Origin: Pseudomonas asplenii
GTDB taxonomy: Bacteria; Pseudomonadota; Gammaproteobacteria; Pseudomonadales; Pseudomonadaceae
Assembly: GCF_001293465.1 (NCBI RefSeq)
Contig: NZ_JSYZ01000004.1
Coordinates: 186,001-250,000, forward strand
Length of the DNA stretch: 64,000 bases
Reading direction: 5' to 3'
The notes beneath the pieces are model-generated. The model saw only the letters and a list, made by a program, of their open reading frames with translations, had not been told where the DNA came from and did no database searches. Both the position numbers and the translations under genes were made by a program. The stretch's first letter is position 1; each line of letters begins with the position of its first letter. Of this stretch, positions 27,871-36,999 are shown one piece after another.

Positions 27871-29106
27871 ATGGCAAGCCTTCTGAAAGCTCATGCAACC
27901 ACGCTCATGACCTGTGGCGTCCTGTCCGTCGGACTCATCGCACCGCTCGCGCACGCCGCCACCTTTCAGCCCGTGGGGCCCACCAGCGCTACCGCCAGCA
28001 GCATCGCTCAATCGGTGAACAGCACCGGCAAGGTCGTCGGAGCCATCGGCTCCGATACACCGGGCGGCCCCGATCGGGCCTGGGTCGATCCGGGTGTCGC
28101 GCTGACACCGCTGAACAGCGGTGACTCATGTCGCGCCAACAGCATCAGCAACGAACCATCGACGGGAAGTCCCAATCGCATACTCGGTGTCTGCACGGCA
28201 CCCAGTGGCCTGGCACGTGTAACAACCTGGTCATCCGGACTCAACAACCCCACCGAGGACAAACCGCTGTCGCTGCTCGGCACCGGGCTGCTGCCCGACA
28301 CCAGCGCCAAAGCCACCTCCCGCAGCCGCGTCACGGGGTTCACCGCCGGCCAGAGCCTGAACAGTGCCGGACAGGCCACCTCCGTTGTCTGGAACCAGGG
28401 CAACGCCGTCGCTCTGGCCCTGCTCGACGTACCGCTGGTGCGCGACAACTGCCTGCCTGTCGGGGTCAATAACCAGGCATTCAACAATCTCGCCATCGCG
28501 CTCAACTGCCCCGGCCCCGGTGGCACGGTAACGCCAAAGCTTGCCACCAACGGGCTGCTGGGCTTTACCGTGGTCAATCTGCAGGTGCCCACCAACAGCC
28601 ATTGCGAACTCGTTGCCGTCAACACACAGCGCCAGGTTTTCGGTACCTGCCTGGACCCGGCAACCTCCAAGTCGACAGCCGCCTACTGGGAAACCCCGTC
28701 CAGTGCGCCGAAGTTGCTCAATATGTCCGGGCACCCGGCCAACCAGGCCAAATTCGCCAATGAACTCGGTTATGTGGCGGTCACCTATCAGCTGACATCG
28801 GGTGGCTTCGGGGCGGCGCTCTGGCAACCGGCAGCCAGCCGCATATGGTTCGTCACCCCACCGGCGAACATCACATCCCTCGCGATCGTCGCGCTGGCGA
28901 GCAGCAATCGCCTGCTGTTGGACCAGACCAATACGGCACAGATCGTCAACGGTGCCACCTGGACAGTTGAAAACGGTCTGCAGGCCTGGGGCAGCTATCA
29001 GGGGCAGCCGGTCCAGGGTATCGACATGGATAGCAGCGGCAGCTATGCCGCTGCCACAGCCACGGTCGCGGGGAAAGTCGTAGCGCTCAGAGCAATCCTG
29101 CCCTGA
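27871..29106 (+). CDS. Secreted protein of unknown function with HAF-like repeats
   Basis: Exported protein of 411 residues. It has a signal peptide ending LAHAA (about residue 30) and a Ser/Thr/Ala/Asn-rich mature part with little charge. Several short motifs of the type S-x-A-x-S-V-N-S-x-G-x-V-V-G (residues 43-57), VTGFTAGQSLNSAGQATSVVW and the C-terminal MDSSGSYAAATATVAGKVVAL recall the HAF-type extracellular repeats, which suggests a beta-propeller-like fold. Six or so Cys in the mature part (for example DSCRANS, LGVCTAP, DNCLPVG, LNCPGPG, SHCELV, GTCLDP) are spaced as likely disulfide pairs. It is monocistronic, with AAGGATGG upstream of the ATG. Function unknown. Confidence 0.75.
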   Translation: MASLLKAHATTLMTCGVLSVGLIAPLAHAATFQPVGPTSATASSIAQSVNSTGKVVGAIGSDTPGGPDRAWVDPGVALTPLNSGDSCRANSISNEPSTGSPNRILGVCTAPSGLARVTTWSSGLNNPTEDKPLSLLGTGLLPDTSAKATSRSRVTGFTAGQSLNSAGQATSVVWNQGNAVALALLDVPLVRDNCLPVGVNNQAFNNLAIALNCPGPGGTVTPKLATNGLLGFTVVNLQVPTNSHCELVAVNTQRQVFGTCLDPATSKSTAAYWETPSSAPKLLNMSGHPANQAKFANELGYVAVTYQLTSGGFGAALWQPAASRIWFVTPPANITSLAIVALASSNRLLLDQTNTAQIVNGATWTVENGLQAWGSYQGQPVQGIDMDSSGSYAAATATVAGKVVALRAILP

Positions 29107-29136
29107 ACCGATCCTCGGGAGTGCCGGGCAGCCCGC

Positions 29137-30306
29137 TCAACCCGGGCCGTCTTCGCCGTCCTCCACCAGGCCCCAGTCCTTCACATCCAGCTCCCGAGCC
29201 GCCACTGGCGGCGCGGGTGGTGTGCTCTGCGGGGCCAGAGCCCCGCCGTCCTGATGCAATTTCAGGCGCAGGCGCAGGTTGTTCACCGAGTCGGCGTTCT
29301 TCAGCGCCTCCTCCTCGTCGATCGCCCCCTCCACCACCAGGTTGAACAGCGCCGTGTCGAAGGTCAGCATGCCGCTGACCTCGGATTTCTCCATGATGCC
29401 CTTGAGTTCGGAGAACTCGTTGCGCTTGATGAAATCGCGGATCGTCGGCGTCCCCAGCATCACCTCGACCGCGGCCCGGCGCTTGCCATCGGTAGTGCGC
29501 ACCAGACGCTGGGAGACGAAGGCCTGCAGGTTGTTGCCCAGGTCGTTGAGCAACTGCGGGCGACGGTCCTCGGGGAAGAAGTTGATGATCCGGTCCAGCG
29601 CCTGGTTGGCATTGTTGGCATGCAGGGTGGAAATCGCCAGGTGCCCGGTGTCGGCAAAGGCCAGGGCGTGCTCCATGGTTTCACGGTCGCGGATCTCGCC
29701 GATGAGGATCACGTCCGGGGCCTGGCGCAGGGTGTTTTTCAGCGCGGCATGGAAACTGCGGGTGTCGACCCCCACCTCGCGCTGGTTGATGATCGACTTC
29801 TTGTGCCGGTGAATATACTCCACCGGGTCCTCGATGGTGATGATGTGCCCGCTGCTATGCCGGTTGCGGTAGTCGATCAGCGCCGCCAGGGAGGTGGACT
29901 TGCCCGAGCCGGTGGCACCGACGAACAGCACCAGGCCACGCTTTTCCATGATGGTTTCAAGCAGGATCGGCGGCAGCTTGAGGTCTTCGAAACGGGGTAT
30001 TTCCAGCTTGATGTTGCGGGCTACGATGGAAACCTCGTTGCGCTGCTTGAAGATATTGACCCGGAAGCGCCCGACACCCGGCAACGACAACGCCAGGTTC
30101 ATTTCCAACTCCCGTTCGAACTGCTGGCGCTGTTCGGCGTCCATGATACCGTCGGCAATCAGCGCCACCTCACCGGTCTTGAGCGCTTCGGTGCCCAGCG
30201 GCTTGAGTACGCCATTGAACTTGGCGCAGGGCGGCGCCCCGGTCGACAGGTACAGGTCCGAACCGTCCTGGGCGGCAAGGAGTTTCAACAAGGCGTGGAT
30301 TTCCAT
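29137..30306 (-). CDS. pilU: PilU-like type IV pilus retraction ATPase
   Basis: Cytoplasmic AAA+ secretion ATPase of the PilT/PilU family, 389 residues. Walker A is GATGSGKST, the Asp box reads IITIEDPVEYIH, Walker B DVILIGEIRDRETMEHAL and the His box ISTLHANNANQALDRI. The N-terminal segment (LLKLLAAQDGSDLYLSTGAPPCAKFNGVL) and the extended acidic C-terminus fit PilU better than PilT. The start at 30306 (MEIHALLKLL) matches the family N-terminus; the longer frame from 30351 adds an unrelated leader. No pilT or other pilus gene is adjacent. Confidence 0.9.
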   Translation of the reverse strand: MEIHALLKLLAAQDGSDLYLSTGAPPCAKFNGVLKPLGTEALKTGEVALIADGIMDAEQRQQFERELEMNLALSLPGVGRFRVNIFKQRNEVSIVARNIKLEIPRFEDLKLPPILLETIMEKRGLVLFVGATGSGKSTSLAALIDYRNRHSSGHIITIEDPVEYIHRHKKSIINQREVGVDTRSFHAALKNTLRQAPDVILIGEIRDRETMEHALAFADTGHLAISTLHANNANQALDRIINFFPEDRRPQLLNDLGNNLQAFVSQRLVRTTDGKRRAAVEVMLGTPTIRDFIKRNEFSELKGIMEKSEVSGMLTFDTALFNLVVEGAIDEEEALKNADSVNNLRLRLKLHQDGGALAPQSTPPAPPVAARELDVKDWGLVEDGEDGPG

Positions 30307-30441
30307 GGCAACGATGTCCGCAATACATTCGAATGAGGTTGAAATGCTCAACCAGGCGTCATTTCAGATTGGCAACGCGCTACAGCTTGGCGGGATAATG
30401 GCCCGCCACGCAACCCAAAGCTTCATCTTCAAGGCAGGTTT

Positions 30442-32976
30442 ATGAACGGATTGCCCCACGACAACGATGTCGCCACCCTGCTCGCTTGCCTGGACTGGTC
30501 GCAAACCGCCCTCGGCCCGCGTCAGGACTGGCCGCAGAGCCTGCGCACCGCTGTCGATATCGTCGTCCATTCCCCCATGCCGATGCTGCTGTTGTGGGGC
30601 ACGGAGCGAGTGCAGATCTATAACGACCGTTTTTCCCGGCTCTGCGGCAACCAGCATCCCCAGGCCTTCGGGCAAGCGTTTGCACTGACCTGGCCGCAAT
30701 ACCTGGAGTTTAGCGCACCGCTGTTACAGGCCGTGGCCCAGGGCCGCAGCGTCGAGCTGGCGGAACAGCAGTTCATCCTGCAGCGCCCCGAAGGTGACAC
30801 CGACCTCTGGCTGGACCTGACCTACAGCCCGGTGCGCGACGAGTCCGGCGAGGTGGCCGGCGTGCTGGCCACCGCCATCGAAGTCAACGAACGACGGCTG
30901 CGCGCCCAGGAACTGGAGCAACGCTCCGAGGCCAGCATCAAGGCCCAGCGCGACAGCGAGGAACGCCTGCAACTGGCGATGGCCGCCACCGGCACCCTCG
31001 GCACCTGGGACTGGGATATCGACCAGGACCGTTTCGTCACCGATGCCCGGTTTGCCCGGCTGCATGGCGTCGACCCGGCACTGGCGGCACAGACGCCCCT
31101 CAGCGTGTACATGGAAAGCGTGCACCCGGAAGACCGGGGCCTGGTCGCTCGCGGCATCAAGCACTGCCTGGAGAACAACACCGAGCACGCCGAGGAATAC
31201 CGGGTACAGACCGACGGCCAGATCCGCTGGGTGTTCGCCCGCGGCCGCTGCTATCAGGGGCCCCATGGTCGCGCCCAACGCTTCGTCGGCGCCGCCCTCG
31301 ACATCACCGAACGCAAGCAGAACGAACAGGCCCTGCGCCAGAGCCAGACCGAGCTGCAACTGGTGATCAACGCGGTGCCGGCGCTGATCGCCTACGTCGA
31401 CCGCGAGGAGCGCTTTCGCCTGAACAACAGCGCCTATCTCGACTGGTTCGGCAAGACCCCACAGGAACTCTACGGCAAGACCCTGCGCGAAGTGCTCGGC
31501 GAACAGGCCTATGCCATGCGCGCCGAACATGTCGCCGGGGCCCTGGCGGGCAAGGCCTGCAGCTTCAGCCTCGACACGCCCTATCGCGACGGCAGCACGC
31601 GGCACGCCAACATGCGCTACCTGCCGCGCCACGGCCAGGATGGCGCGGTGAACGGCTTCTACATCTTCGTCAGCGATGAAACCGAGCGCAAACGCACCGA
31701 GGAAGCCTTGCGCAACCTCAACGAAACCCTTGAGGAGCGCGTCGCCCAGCGCACCCAGGCGCTGGCCGAGTCCAACCAGCGCCTGCAGAACGAGATGTTC
31801 GAGCGCGAGCGCGCCGAAGACGCCCTGCGCCATGCGCAGAAGATGGAGGCGGTCGGCCAGCTCACCGGTGGCATCGCCCATGACTTCAACAACATGCTCA
31901 CCGGCATCATCGGCAGCCTGGACCTGATGCAACGCTACATCGCCGCCGGGCGCAGCGCCGAGATCGGCCGCTTTGCCGATGCCGCGGTCAACTCCGCCCA
32001 GCGCGCAGCCGCCCTGACCCACCGCCTGCTGGCATTCTCCCGCCGCCAGTCGCTGGACCGCCGACGCATCGAGCCGAACCAGCTGGTGCAATCGCTGGAG
32101 GACCTGTTCAGCCGCACCAAGGGCGCCCATATCGAGCTGCAGGTGCGCCTCGGCCAGGACGTCTGGCCGGTCAATACCGACACCGGACAACTGGAAAGCG
32201 CCCTGCTCAACCTGGTCATCAACGCCCGCGACGCCATGCCCCATGGCGGCACGCTGCTGATCGAGACGGCCAACAGCTACCTCGACGGCAGCGACATCAG
32301 CACGGTGGAACCGGTCAAGGCCGGCGACTACGTGATGATCGGCGTCAGCGACAACGGTACCGGCATGAGCCCGTCGGTGATGTCCAAGGCCTTCGACCCG
32401 TTCTTCACCACCAAGCCGATCGGCCAGGGCACGGGCCTGGGCCTGTCGATGATCTATGGTTTCGCCCAGCAATCCGGCGGCCATGTCACCCTGCACAGCA
32501 AACCCGGCGAAGGCACCTGCGTGCGTCTGTACCTGCCACGCTTTCACGCCCAGGCCGTCGAGGACGAGCCACCTGCGGACTGCCCGCAATCGCCGACCGC
32601 ATCAGTCGATGAGTCGGTGATGGTGGTCGAGGACGACCCGGCGGTGCGCATGCTGGTGCTCAGCCTGCTGGACGAGCTCGGCTACACCGTTCATCCGGCC
32701 GCCGATGCCAGGACCGCCCTGCCGCTGCTGGAATCGGCGCTGCGCATCGACCTGCTGGTCACCGACGTGGGCCTGCCGGGCATGAACGGCCGGCAGTTGG
32801 CCGAGATCGCCCGCCAGCACCGCCCCGGGCTCAAGGTGCTGTTCATGACCGGTTATGCGGAGAAAGCCGCCGAACGCCAGGGTTTCCTCGAGGAAGGCAT
32901 GGACCTGATCGCCAAACCCTTCACCCTGGACCTGCTGGCCAACCGGGTGCGCGACATGCTCGGCCATTGCAGCTGA
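30442..32976 (+). CDS. PAS-domain hybrid histidine kinase
   Basis: Soluble hybrid sensor kinase of 844 residues with no membrane segment, so it probably senses a cytoplasmic cue. Three PAS-like domains are visible: about 30-150 ([20 protein letters not shown]), about 175-295 ([24 protein letters not shown]) and about 300-415. A coiled coil of Glu/Arg-rich heptads (about 415-465) follows. The HisKA H-box has phospho-acceptor His480 in [13 protein letters not shown]; the ATPase has N-box [11 protein letters not shown] and [10 protein letters not shown]-terminal receiver begins [11 protein letters not shown] and has phospho-acceptor Asp775 in [11 protein letters not shown]. No output partner is encoded next to it. 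It is divergent from pilU. Confidence 0.92.
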   Translation: MNGLPHDNDVATLLACLDWSQTALGPRQDWPQSLRTAVDIVVHSPMPMLLLWGTERVQIYNDRFSRLCGNQHPQAFGQAFALTWPQYLEFSAPLLQAVAQGRSVELAEQQFILQRPEGDTDLWLDLTYSPVRDESGEVAGVLATAIEVNERRLRAQELEQRSEASIKAQRDSEERLQLAMAATGTLGTWDWDIDQDRFVTDARFARLHGVDPALAAQTPLSVYMESVHPEDRGLVARGIKHCLENNTEHAEEYRVQTDGQIRWVFARGRCYQGPHGRAQRFVGAALDITERKQNEQALRQSQTELQLVINAVPALIAYVDREERFRLNNSAYLDWFGKTPQELYGKTLREVLGEQAYAMRAEHVAGALAGKACSFSLDTPYRDGSTRHANMRYLPRHGQDGAVNGFYIFVSDETERKRTEEALRNLNETLEERVAQRTQALAESNQRLQNEMFERERAEDALRHAQKMEAVGQLTGGIAHDFNNMLTGIIGSLDLMQRYIAAGRSAEIGRFADAAVNSAQRAAALTHRLLAFSRRQSLDRRRIEPNQLVQSLEDLFSRTKGAHIELQVRLGQDVWPVNTDTGQLESALLNLVINARDAMPHGGTLLIETANSYLDGSDISTVEPVKAGDYVMIGVSDNGTGMSPSVMSKAFDPFFTTKPIGQGTGLGLSMIYGFAQQSGGHVTLHSKPGEGTCVRLYLPRFHAQAVEDEPPADCPQSPTASVDESVMVVEDDPAVRMLVLSLLDELGYTVHPAADARTALPLLESALRIDLLVTDVGLPGMNGRQLAEIARQHRPGLKVLFMTGYAEKAAERQGFLEEGMDLIAKPFTLDLLANRVRDMLGHCS

Positions 32977-33021
32977 TTTCAGGCATAATCGCGCGCCCCA
33001 GCGTTTCAAGGTACCCCGTCA

Positions 33022-33297
33022 ATGAAAGCCCAAGCCCGTCATATCCTGGTCAGGACCGCCGAGGAGGCCGAACAGCTCAAGCAGCGCATCGCCAAGGGCG
33101 AGGCCTTCGACGTGCTGGCCAGGAAGCATTCCACCTGCCCCTCGGGCAAGCGCGGCGGCGACCTCGGCGAAATCCGCCCGGGGCAGATGGTGGGGGCCAT
33201 CGACCAGGTGATCTTCAAGAAACCGCTGCGCACCGTGCACGGGCCGATCAAGAGCAAGTTCGGCTATCACCTGGTGCAGGTTTTTTACCGCGACTGA
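33022..33297 (+). CDS. ppiC: Parvulin-type peptidyl-prolyl isomerase
   Basis: Single-domain parvulin of 91 residues catalysing cis-trans isomerisation of X-Pro bonds. It spans the whole rotamase fold: ARHILVRTAEEAEQL at the start, FDVLARKHSTCPSGKRGGDLGEIRPGQM in the middle and GPIKSKFGYHLVQVFYRD at the end. The active-site His and the GGDLG turn are present. There is no signal peptide, so it is cytoplasmic, as E. coli PpiC/Par10 is. It is followed by a REPIN. Confidence 0.93.
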   Translation: MKAQARHILVRTAEEAEQLKQRIAKGEAFDVLARKHSTCPSGKRGGDLGEIRPGQMVGAIDQVIFKKPLRTVHGPIKSKFGYHLVQVFYRD

Positions 33298-33317
33298 AGG
33301 CAGACCGCGTTATCGTG

Positions 33318-33411
33318 CTTCGCGGATAAATCCTGCTCCCAGGGTTCACTGGGCTGCACAAAACAGGTGGCCGACACCCCACTGCCGTGGGAGCAGGGTT
33401 CATTCGCGAAG
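33318..33411. repeat. REPIN of a variant REP subclass
   Basis: Arms at 33318-33341 and 33388-33411 pair CTTCGCG...CTGCTCCCA with TGGGAGCAG...CGCGAAG. The centre reads GATAAATC / GGTTCATT rather than GGCAAGCC, a different REP subtype from most others in the window. It lies between the parvulin and the convergent kinase gene. Confidence 0.75.
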
Positions 33412-33438
33412 AGGTCGGCAAGCCCCCTGACGTCCGGA

Positions 33439-34365
33439 TCAGTCCCGTGGGATCAGCGCACCACGCACCTGAATCACCCGGCTCGCCAGTCGATGCCCGG
33501 CCAGTGCCGCCGCCTGCGGATCGCCCCCCGTCAGCCGACTGGCCAGGTAGCCGGCACTGAACGAGTCCCCCGCCGCCGTGGTATCGACCACCGTCTCGAC
33601 CTGCTGCGCCGGCACCTCGAACGCCTGGTCCGCGCAACGGATCAGGCAGCTTTCGGCTCCACGCTTGATCACCACCTCGGCAATACCGAACGCCTCGCAA
33701 GCACTGAACACCACGCCGGCATCGGCATGTCCGAACAACGCCTGCTCGTCCTCCAGGGTCAGCAGCGCCGTATCGACGTAGGGCAGCACCGAGCGATAGG
33801 CCGCCCGGGCCTGCTCGACACCTGTCCACAGCCGTGGCCGGTAGTTGTTGTCGAAGACCACCCGGGTATCGCCCTCACGCGCCTGACGCAGCACCGCGAG
33901 CAGCTTGTCCCGGCCGGTTTCGCCGAGCACCGCCAGGGTGATGCCGCTGAAATACAGCACGTCGTAGTCCGGCAGCGCCGCCAGGACCGGCGCGGCCGTG
34001 GCGGCGGTGAAGCAATCGCGGACCGCCGCCTCGTTGCGCCAGTAGAGGAAGCGCCGCTCGCCGCGCTCATCGGTCTGGATGCAGTACAGCCCGGGCAAAC
34101 GACCGGGCAAGCGCTGGACCTGGTCCAGGCCGATGCCCTCCTCGGCCCAGATCCGGCACATGGCGTCGCTGAAGCTGTCGTCGCCCAGGGCCGTGACGTA
34201 ATCCACCGAGCCGCGCCCGGCCAGTTCGCGGGAGAGGTACACCGCGGTGTTCAGGGTGTCGCCGCCGAAGCTTTGCCGCAGGCTGCCATCGGCGTGTTGT
34301 TGCAGTTCGATCATGCATTCGCCGATCAGGGCGATGCGCGGAGGAGGCAGGGTCAGGGTGCTCAT
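33439..34365 (-). CDS. kdgK: 2-keto-3-deoxygluconate kinase
   Basis: PfkB-family kinase of 308 residues, best matching KdgK, which phosphorylates 2-keto-3-deoxy-D-gluconate to KDPG for Entner-Doudoroff cleavage. It opens IALIGECMIELQQHADGSLRQSFGGDTLNTAVYL, the KdgK-type start, and has ERRFLYWRNEAAVR (the KDG-contact region) plus the catalytic signature DTTAAGDSFSAGYL. It is the last gene of a minus-strand catabolic locus with a DSD1-type deaminase that could generate KDG from D-glucosaminate. A small palindrome separates the two. Confidence 0.87.
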   Translation of the reverse strand: MSTLTLPPPRIALIGECMIELQQHADGSLRQSFGGDTLNTAVYLSRELAGRGSVDYVTALGDDSFSDAMCRIWAEEGIGLDQVQRLPGRLPGLYCIQTDERGERRFLYWRNEAAVRDCFTAATAAPVLAALPDYDVLYFSGITLAVLGETGRDKLLAVLRQAREGDTRVVFDNNYRPRLWTGVEQARAAYRSVLPYVDTALLTLEDEQALFGHADAGVVFSACEAFGIAEVVIKRGAESCLIRCADQAFEVPAQQVETVVDTTAAGDSFSAGYLASRLTGGDPQAAALAGHRLASRVIQVRGALIPRD

Positions 34366-34397
34366 GCTGGGAATCTCGTGGTGGTGTGTCGGGCCTG

Positions 34398-34417
34398 TTC
34401 GCGGGCAAGCCCGCGAA
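34398..34417. repeat. Single REP palindrome
   Basis: TTCGCGGGC-AA-GCCCGCGAA forms a perfect 9-bp stem between the deaminase and kdgK. It is the REP core collapsed into one hairpin. Confidence 0.7.
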
Positions 34418-34429
34418 AGCGATCTCAGG

Positions 34430-35641
34430 CTAGAAACAGGTCTCGAAGGTTTCGATCACCCGCAACTGCTCATCGACAATGCACCCCACCCGCCACTTGT
34501 CGAAGGTCAGGCACGGGTGGGAGGTCCCGAAGGAGATGATGTCCCCCACCCGCAACTCACAGCCCGGCGCCACGCTCATGAAAGCGTGCTGGTCCATCAC
34601 CGCCGTGACCTTGCAGGCACTGACATCCTCGCACAGCGCCGGCACCACCCCGGCCTGGTAGCGCCGCAACGGCATCGGCAACCCGGCATCGAACGCCACG
34701 TCGCGCTTGCCCAGGGCGATCACCGCAAAGCCCGGTTCCGGCATCGACTGCACATGGGCCCAGACCTCCATCGCCGGGCGCAGGCCTTCATCCAGATCGG
34801 CGCGGCGATGCAGTACGCAGCACTGCGCCTCCTTGTAGATGCCATGGTCATGGGCCACATAACTGCCGGGGCGCAGCACACTGAGAAAACGCCCATCGGC
34901 ATTCTGCGCCTTGAACTCTTCGGCGATCAGGTCATACCAGGCCGAGCCCGAAGCGGTGATGATCGGCTTGGTGATGGCGAAGGCGCCGCTGTCCTGCAAC
35001 TGCACCGCCAGGCGCACCAGGGAACCGGCAAAGGCACGGATGCCGCTGACGGCCTGGTCGCCGTGGATCACCCCTTCATAGCCTTCGATCCCGGTCAACG
35101 CCAGCGCCGGCTGGGCCCGGATCGCCCGGGCGAGGTCGAGCACCTCCTGCTCGCTGCGGCAGCCACAGCGGCCGCCGACCACGCCGTACTCGATCATCAC
35201 GTTGAGTTTCAGGCCACGGCCGGCGAAGAACCCGCCCAGGGCGGCGACGTTGTCCGGGTGGTCGACCATGCAATGGAACTCGAACGCCGGGTCCGCCAGC
35301 AGCTCGGCGATCAGCGCCATGTTCGCCGTGCCCACCAGCTGGTTCGCCATCAATACCCGTCGTACGCCGGCGGCATAGCCGGCCCGGGTCTGCACCGCAG
35401 TGGCCAGGGTCAGGCCCCAGGCACCCTCGGCCAGTTGGCGCCGGAACAGCGCCGGAACCATGCTGGTCTTGCCGTGGGGGGCCAGTTCGGCGCCGCTGCG
35501 CTGCACGAAGTCCTGCATCCAGCGGATATTGTGTTCCAGCGCCTCACGGTGCAGCACCAGCGCCGGCAGGCTGACATCACTGACCAGTTGGGCGCCGATG
35601 GCGGCCGCGCCCTTTTCCACCGGGGGAAGGTTCACAGGCAT
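34430..35641 (-). CDS. DSD1-family PLP-dependent deaminase, possible D-glucosaminate dehydratase
   Basis: PLP enzyme of 403 residues with an alanine-racemase-like TIM barrel plus a C-terminal D-serine-dehydratase-like domain. The PLP lysine is in LAPHGKTSM (Lys near residue 58). The C-terminal metal-site region HPCLTFDKW and DQHAFMSV (His and Cys ligands of the Zn site in this group) is intact. Family members deaminate D-serine or D-threonine, or dehydrate D-glucosaminate to 2-keto-3-deoxygluconate. The neighbouring kdgK, RidA and ABC transporter favour the last; this is inference. AGGAGT lies 7 bases before the ATG. Confidence 0.82.
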   Translation of the reverse strand: MPVNLPPVEKGAAAIGAQLVSDVSLPALVLHREALEHNIRWMQDFVQRSGAELAPHGKTSMVPALFRRQLAEGAWGLTLATAVQTRAGYAAGVRRVLMANQLVGTANMALIAELLADPAFEFHCMVDHPDNVAALGGFFAGRGLKLNVMIEYGVVGGRCGCRSEQEVLDLARAIRAQPALALTGIEGYEGVIHGDQAVSGIRAFAGSLVRLAVQLQDSGAFAITKPIITASGSAWYDLIAEEFKAQNADGRFLSVLRPGSYVAHDHGIYKEAQCCVLHRRADLDEGLRPAMEVWAHVQSMPEPGFAVIALGKRDVAFDAGLPMPLRRYQAGVVPALCEDVSACKVTAVMDQHAFMSVAPGCELRVGDIISFGTSHPCLTFDKWRVGCIVDEQLRVIETFETCF

Positions 35642-35680
35642 GTCTCTGACTCCTCGAAACGCGGCCGCAGGCAGCCGCTG

Positions 35681-36445
35681 CTAATCGTTGATCCGACGCG
35701 CCAGGTTGTTCGCGCTGTCGATCAGCACCCGGCGATAGTCGTGGTAGTTGTTCTTCGCATCGGCCCTTGGGGCGACGATGCACAGGGTCGCAATGCAGAT
35801 GCCGCGTTCATCCTTGACCGGCGCGGCGAAACAGTGGGTGAAAGTGTCGGCAACGCTGTCGAAGGAGAAGAACCCGTCGATTCCGGCCTGGCGGATTTCC
35901 TTGAGGAACACCTCCAGGGGCAGGCGCTGGCCGTCGGGCAGGATGAAGTCGTCGGGATCGATCAGGTCGACGATTTCCTGATCGCTCAGGTGCGCCAGCA
36001 GCAGACGACCGGAAGCGGTCCAGGGAATCGGCGCGTTCTCGCCGATATCCGAGGAGATGCGGAAATGCCGCTCGCCCTCCTTCATCAGCGCCACCGTGTA
36101 CTTGCGCCCGTTGAGCAGGCACATCTGCGCGGTCTCGCGGGTCTGGCTGACGATCTCCTGCAAGGCGTGATCGGCCTCGCGGCTCAGGTCGAAGTGGCGC
36201 AGGTGGGCCTGGCCGAGAAAGTACAGCTGGCGACCGAGGTAGACATGCCCTTCCTTGCCGACCGGCTCCAGGATCCGACGCTCCAGCAACGACGCCACCA
36301 GCTCGTAGACCGTCGACTTGGGGCTGCCGATGCCACCGGCGATGTCGTTGGGACGCAATGGCTGGCCGACCTCCTTGAGGTAATCGAGGATATCGAACGC
36401 CCGGTCCAGTCCCTTTGCGCGGCGCTTGATGGTGTCTTCGGTCAT
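35681..36445 (-). CDS. IclR-family transcriptional regulator
   Basis: Regulator of 254 residues. The N-terminal winged helix-turn-helix reads RAFDILDYLKEVGQPLRPNDIAGGIGSPKSTVYELVASLLERR. The C-terminal effector domain has YLGRQLYFLGQAHLRHFDL, IPWTASGRLLLAHLS and a final ICIATLCIVAPRADAKN typical of IclR. It is flanked by a DSD1-type deaminase (downstream) and, across a REPIN, RidA and an ABC transporter. It is the best candidate to bind the perfect palindrome at 40041-40056 before the transporter operon. Confidence 0.92.
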   Translation of the reverse strand: MTEDTIKRRAKGLDRAFDILDYLKEVGQPLRPNDIAGGIGSPKSTVYELVASLLERRILEPVGKEGHVYLGRQLYFLGQAHLRHFDLSREADHALQEIVSQTRETAQMCLLNGRKYTVALMKEGERHFRISSDIGENAPIPWTASGRLLLAHLSDQEIVDLIDPDDFILPDGQRLPLEVFLKEIRQAGIDGFFSFDSVADTFTHCFAAPVKDERGICIATLCIVAPRADAKNNYHDYRRVLIDSANNLARRIND

Positions 36446-36515
36446 GATCAGTGCAATCCCATTGAAAAATTGCCGGGGAGTTTACCCAGAGAGCCACGGT
36501 GATCGTTAGGACCTC

Positions 36516-36578
36516 TTCACGGGCAAGCCACGCTCCTACAGGTCTGTGCTGTCTGTAGGAGCGCGGCTTGCCCGCGAA
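36516..36578. repeat. REPIN between RidA and the IclR gene
   Basis: Arms at 36516-36541 and 36553-36578 are near-perfect complements (TTCACGGGCAAGCC.. with ..GGCTTGCCCGCGAA), ending CTACAG/CTGTAG around an 11-base loop. It splits the minus-strand catabolic locus into two parts, so the IclR-deaminase-kinase genes may have their own promoter. Confidence 0.8.
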
Positions 36579-36591
36579 CGGCGCCCCAGGC

Positions 36592-36978
36592 TCACTTCTT
36601 CCGGTAGGCGATACAGTCGATCTCGACCTTGCAGTCGACCATCATGCTCGCCTGCACGCAGGCCCGCGCCGGCGCATGCTCGGGCTTGAAGTACTCGGCA
36701 AACACCTTGTTGAAACTCCAGAAATCCCGCGGGTCCTCCAGCCAGACACCGGCCCGCACCACATCCTCCAGACCGTAGCCGGCCTCCTCGAGAATCGCGA
36801 TCAGGTTCTTCATGGTCTGGTGCGTCTGTTCGACGATCCCGCCGCTGATGATCTCACCATCCACCGCCGGCACCTGGCCGGACACGTGCAGCCAGCCATC
36901 GGCTTCGACGGCCCGGGCGAAGGGACGCGGCTGCCCGCCACCCGCGGTGCTGCCAGTGCCGTAACGAGTAATGCTCAT
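36592..36978 (-). CDS. RidA-family imine/enamine deaminase
   Basis: Small enzyme of 128 residues in the RidA (YjgF/YER057c/UK114) family, which hydrolyses reactive enamines released by PLP-dependent dehydratases. Visible motifs are LHVSGQVPAVDGEIISGGIVEQTHQTMKNL and a C-terminal PARACVQASMMVDCKVEIDCIAYRKK, with the conserved Arg that binds the carboxylate in the PAR segment. It sits 21 bases after the ATPase gene, a placement that fits clean-up of the intermediate made by the DSD1-type enzyme in the same locus. AAGGAG lies 6 bases upstream. Confidence 0.92.
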   Translation of the reverse strand: MSITRYGTGSTAGGGQPRPFARAVEADGWLHVSGQVPAVDGEIISGGIVEQTHQTMKNLIAILEEAGYGLEDVVRAGVWLEDPRDFWSFNKVFAEYFKPEHAPARACVQASMMVDCKVEIDCIAYRKK

Positions 36979-36999
36979 GATGTGCTCCTTGAGTGAAAG

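Noticed and set aside
34247..36502. A 751-codon plus-strand frame across the deaminase and IclR genes
   Set aside because: Shadow frame; both minus-strand genes have intact family motifs and ribosome sites.
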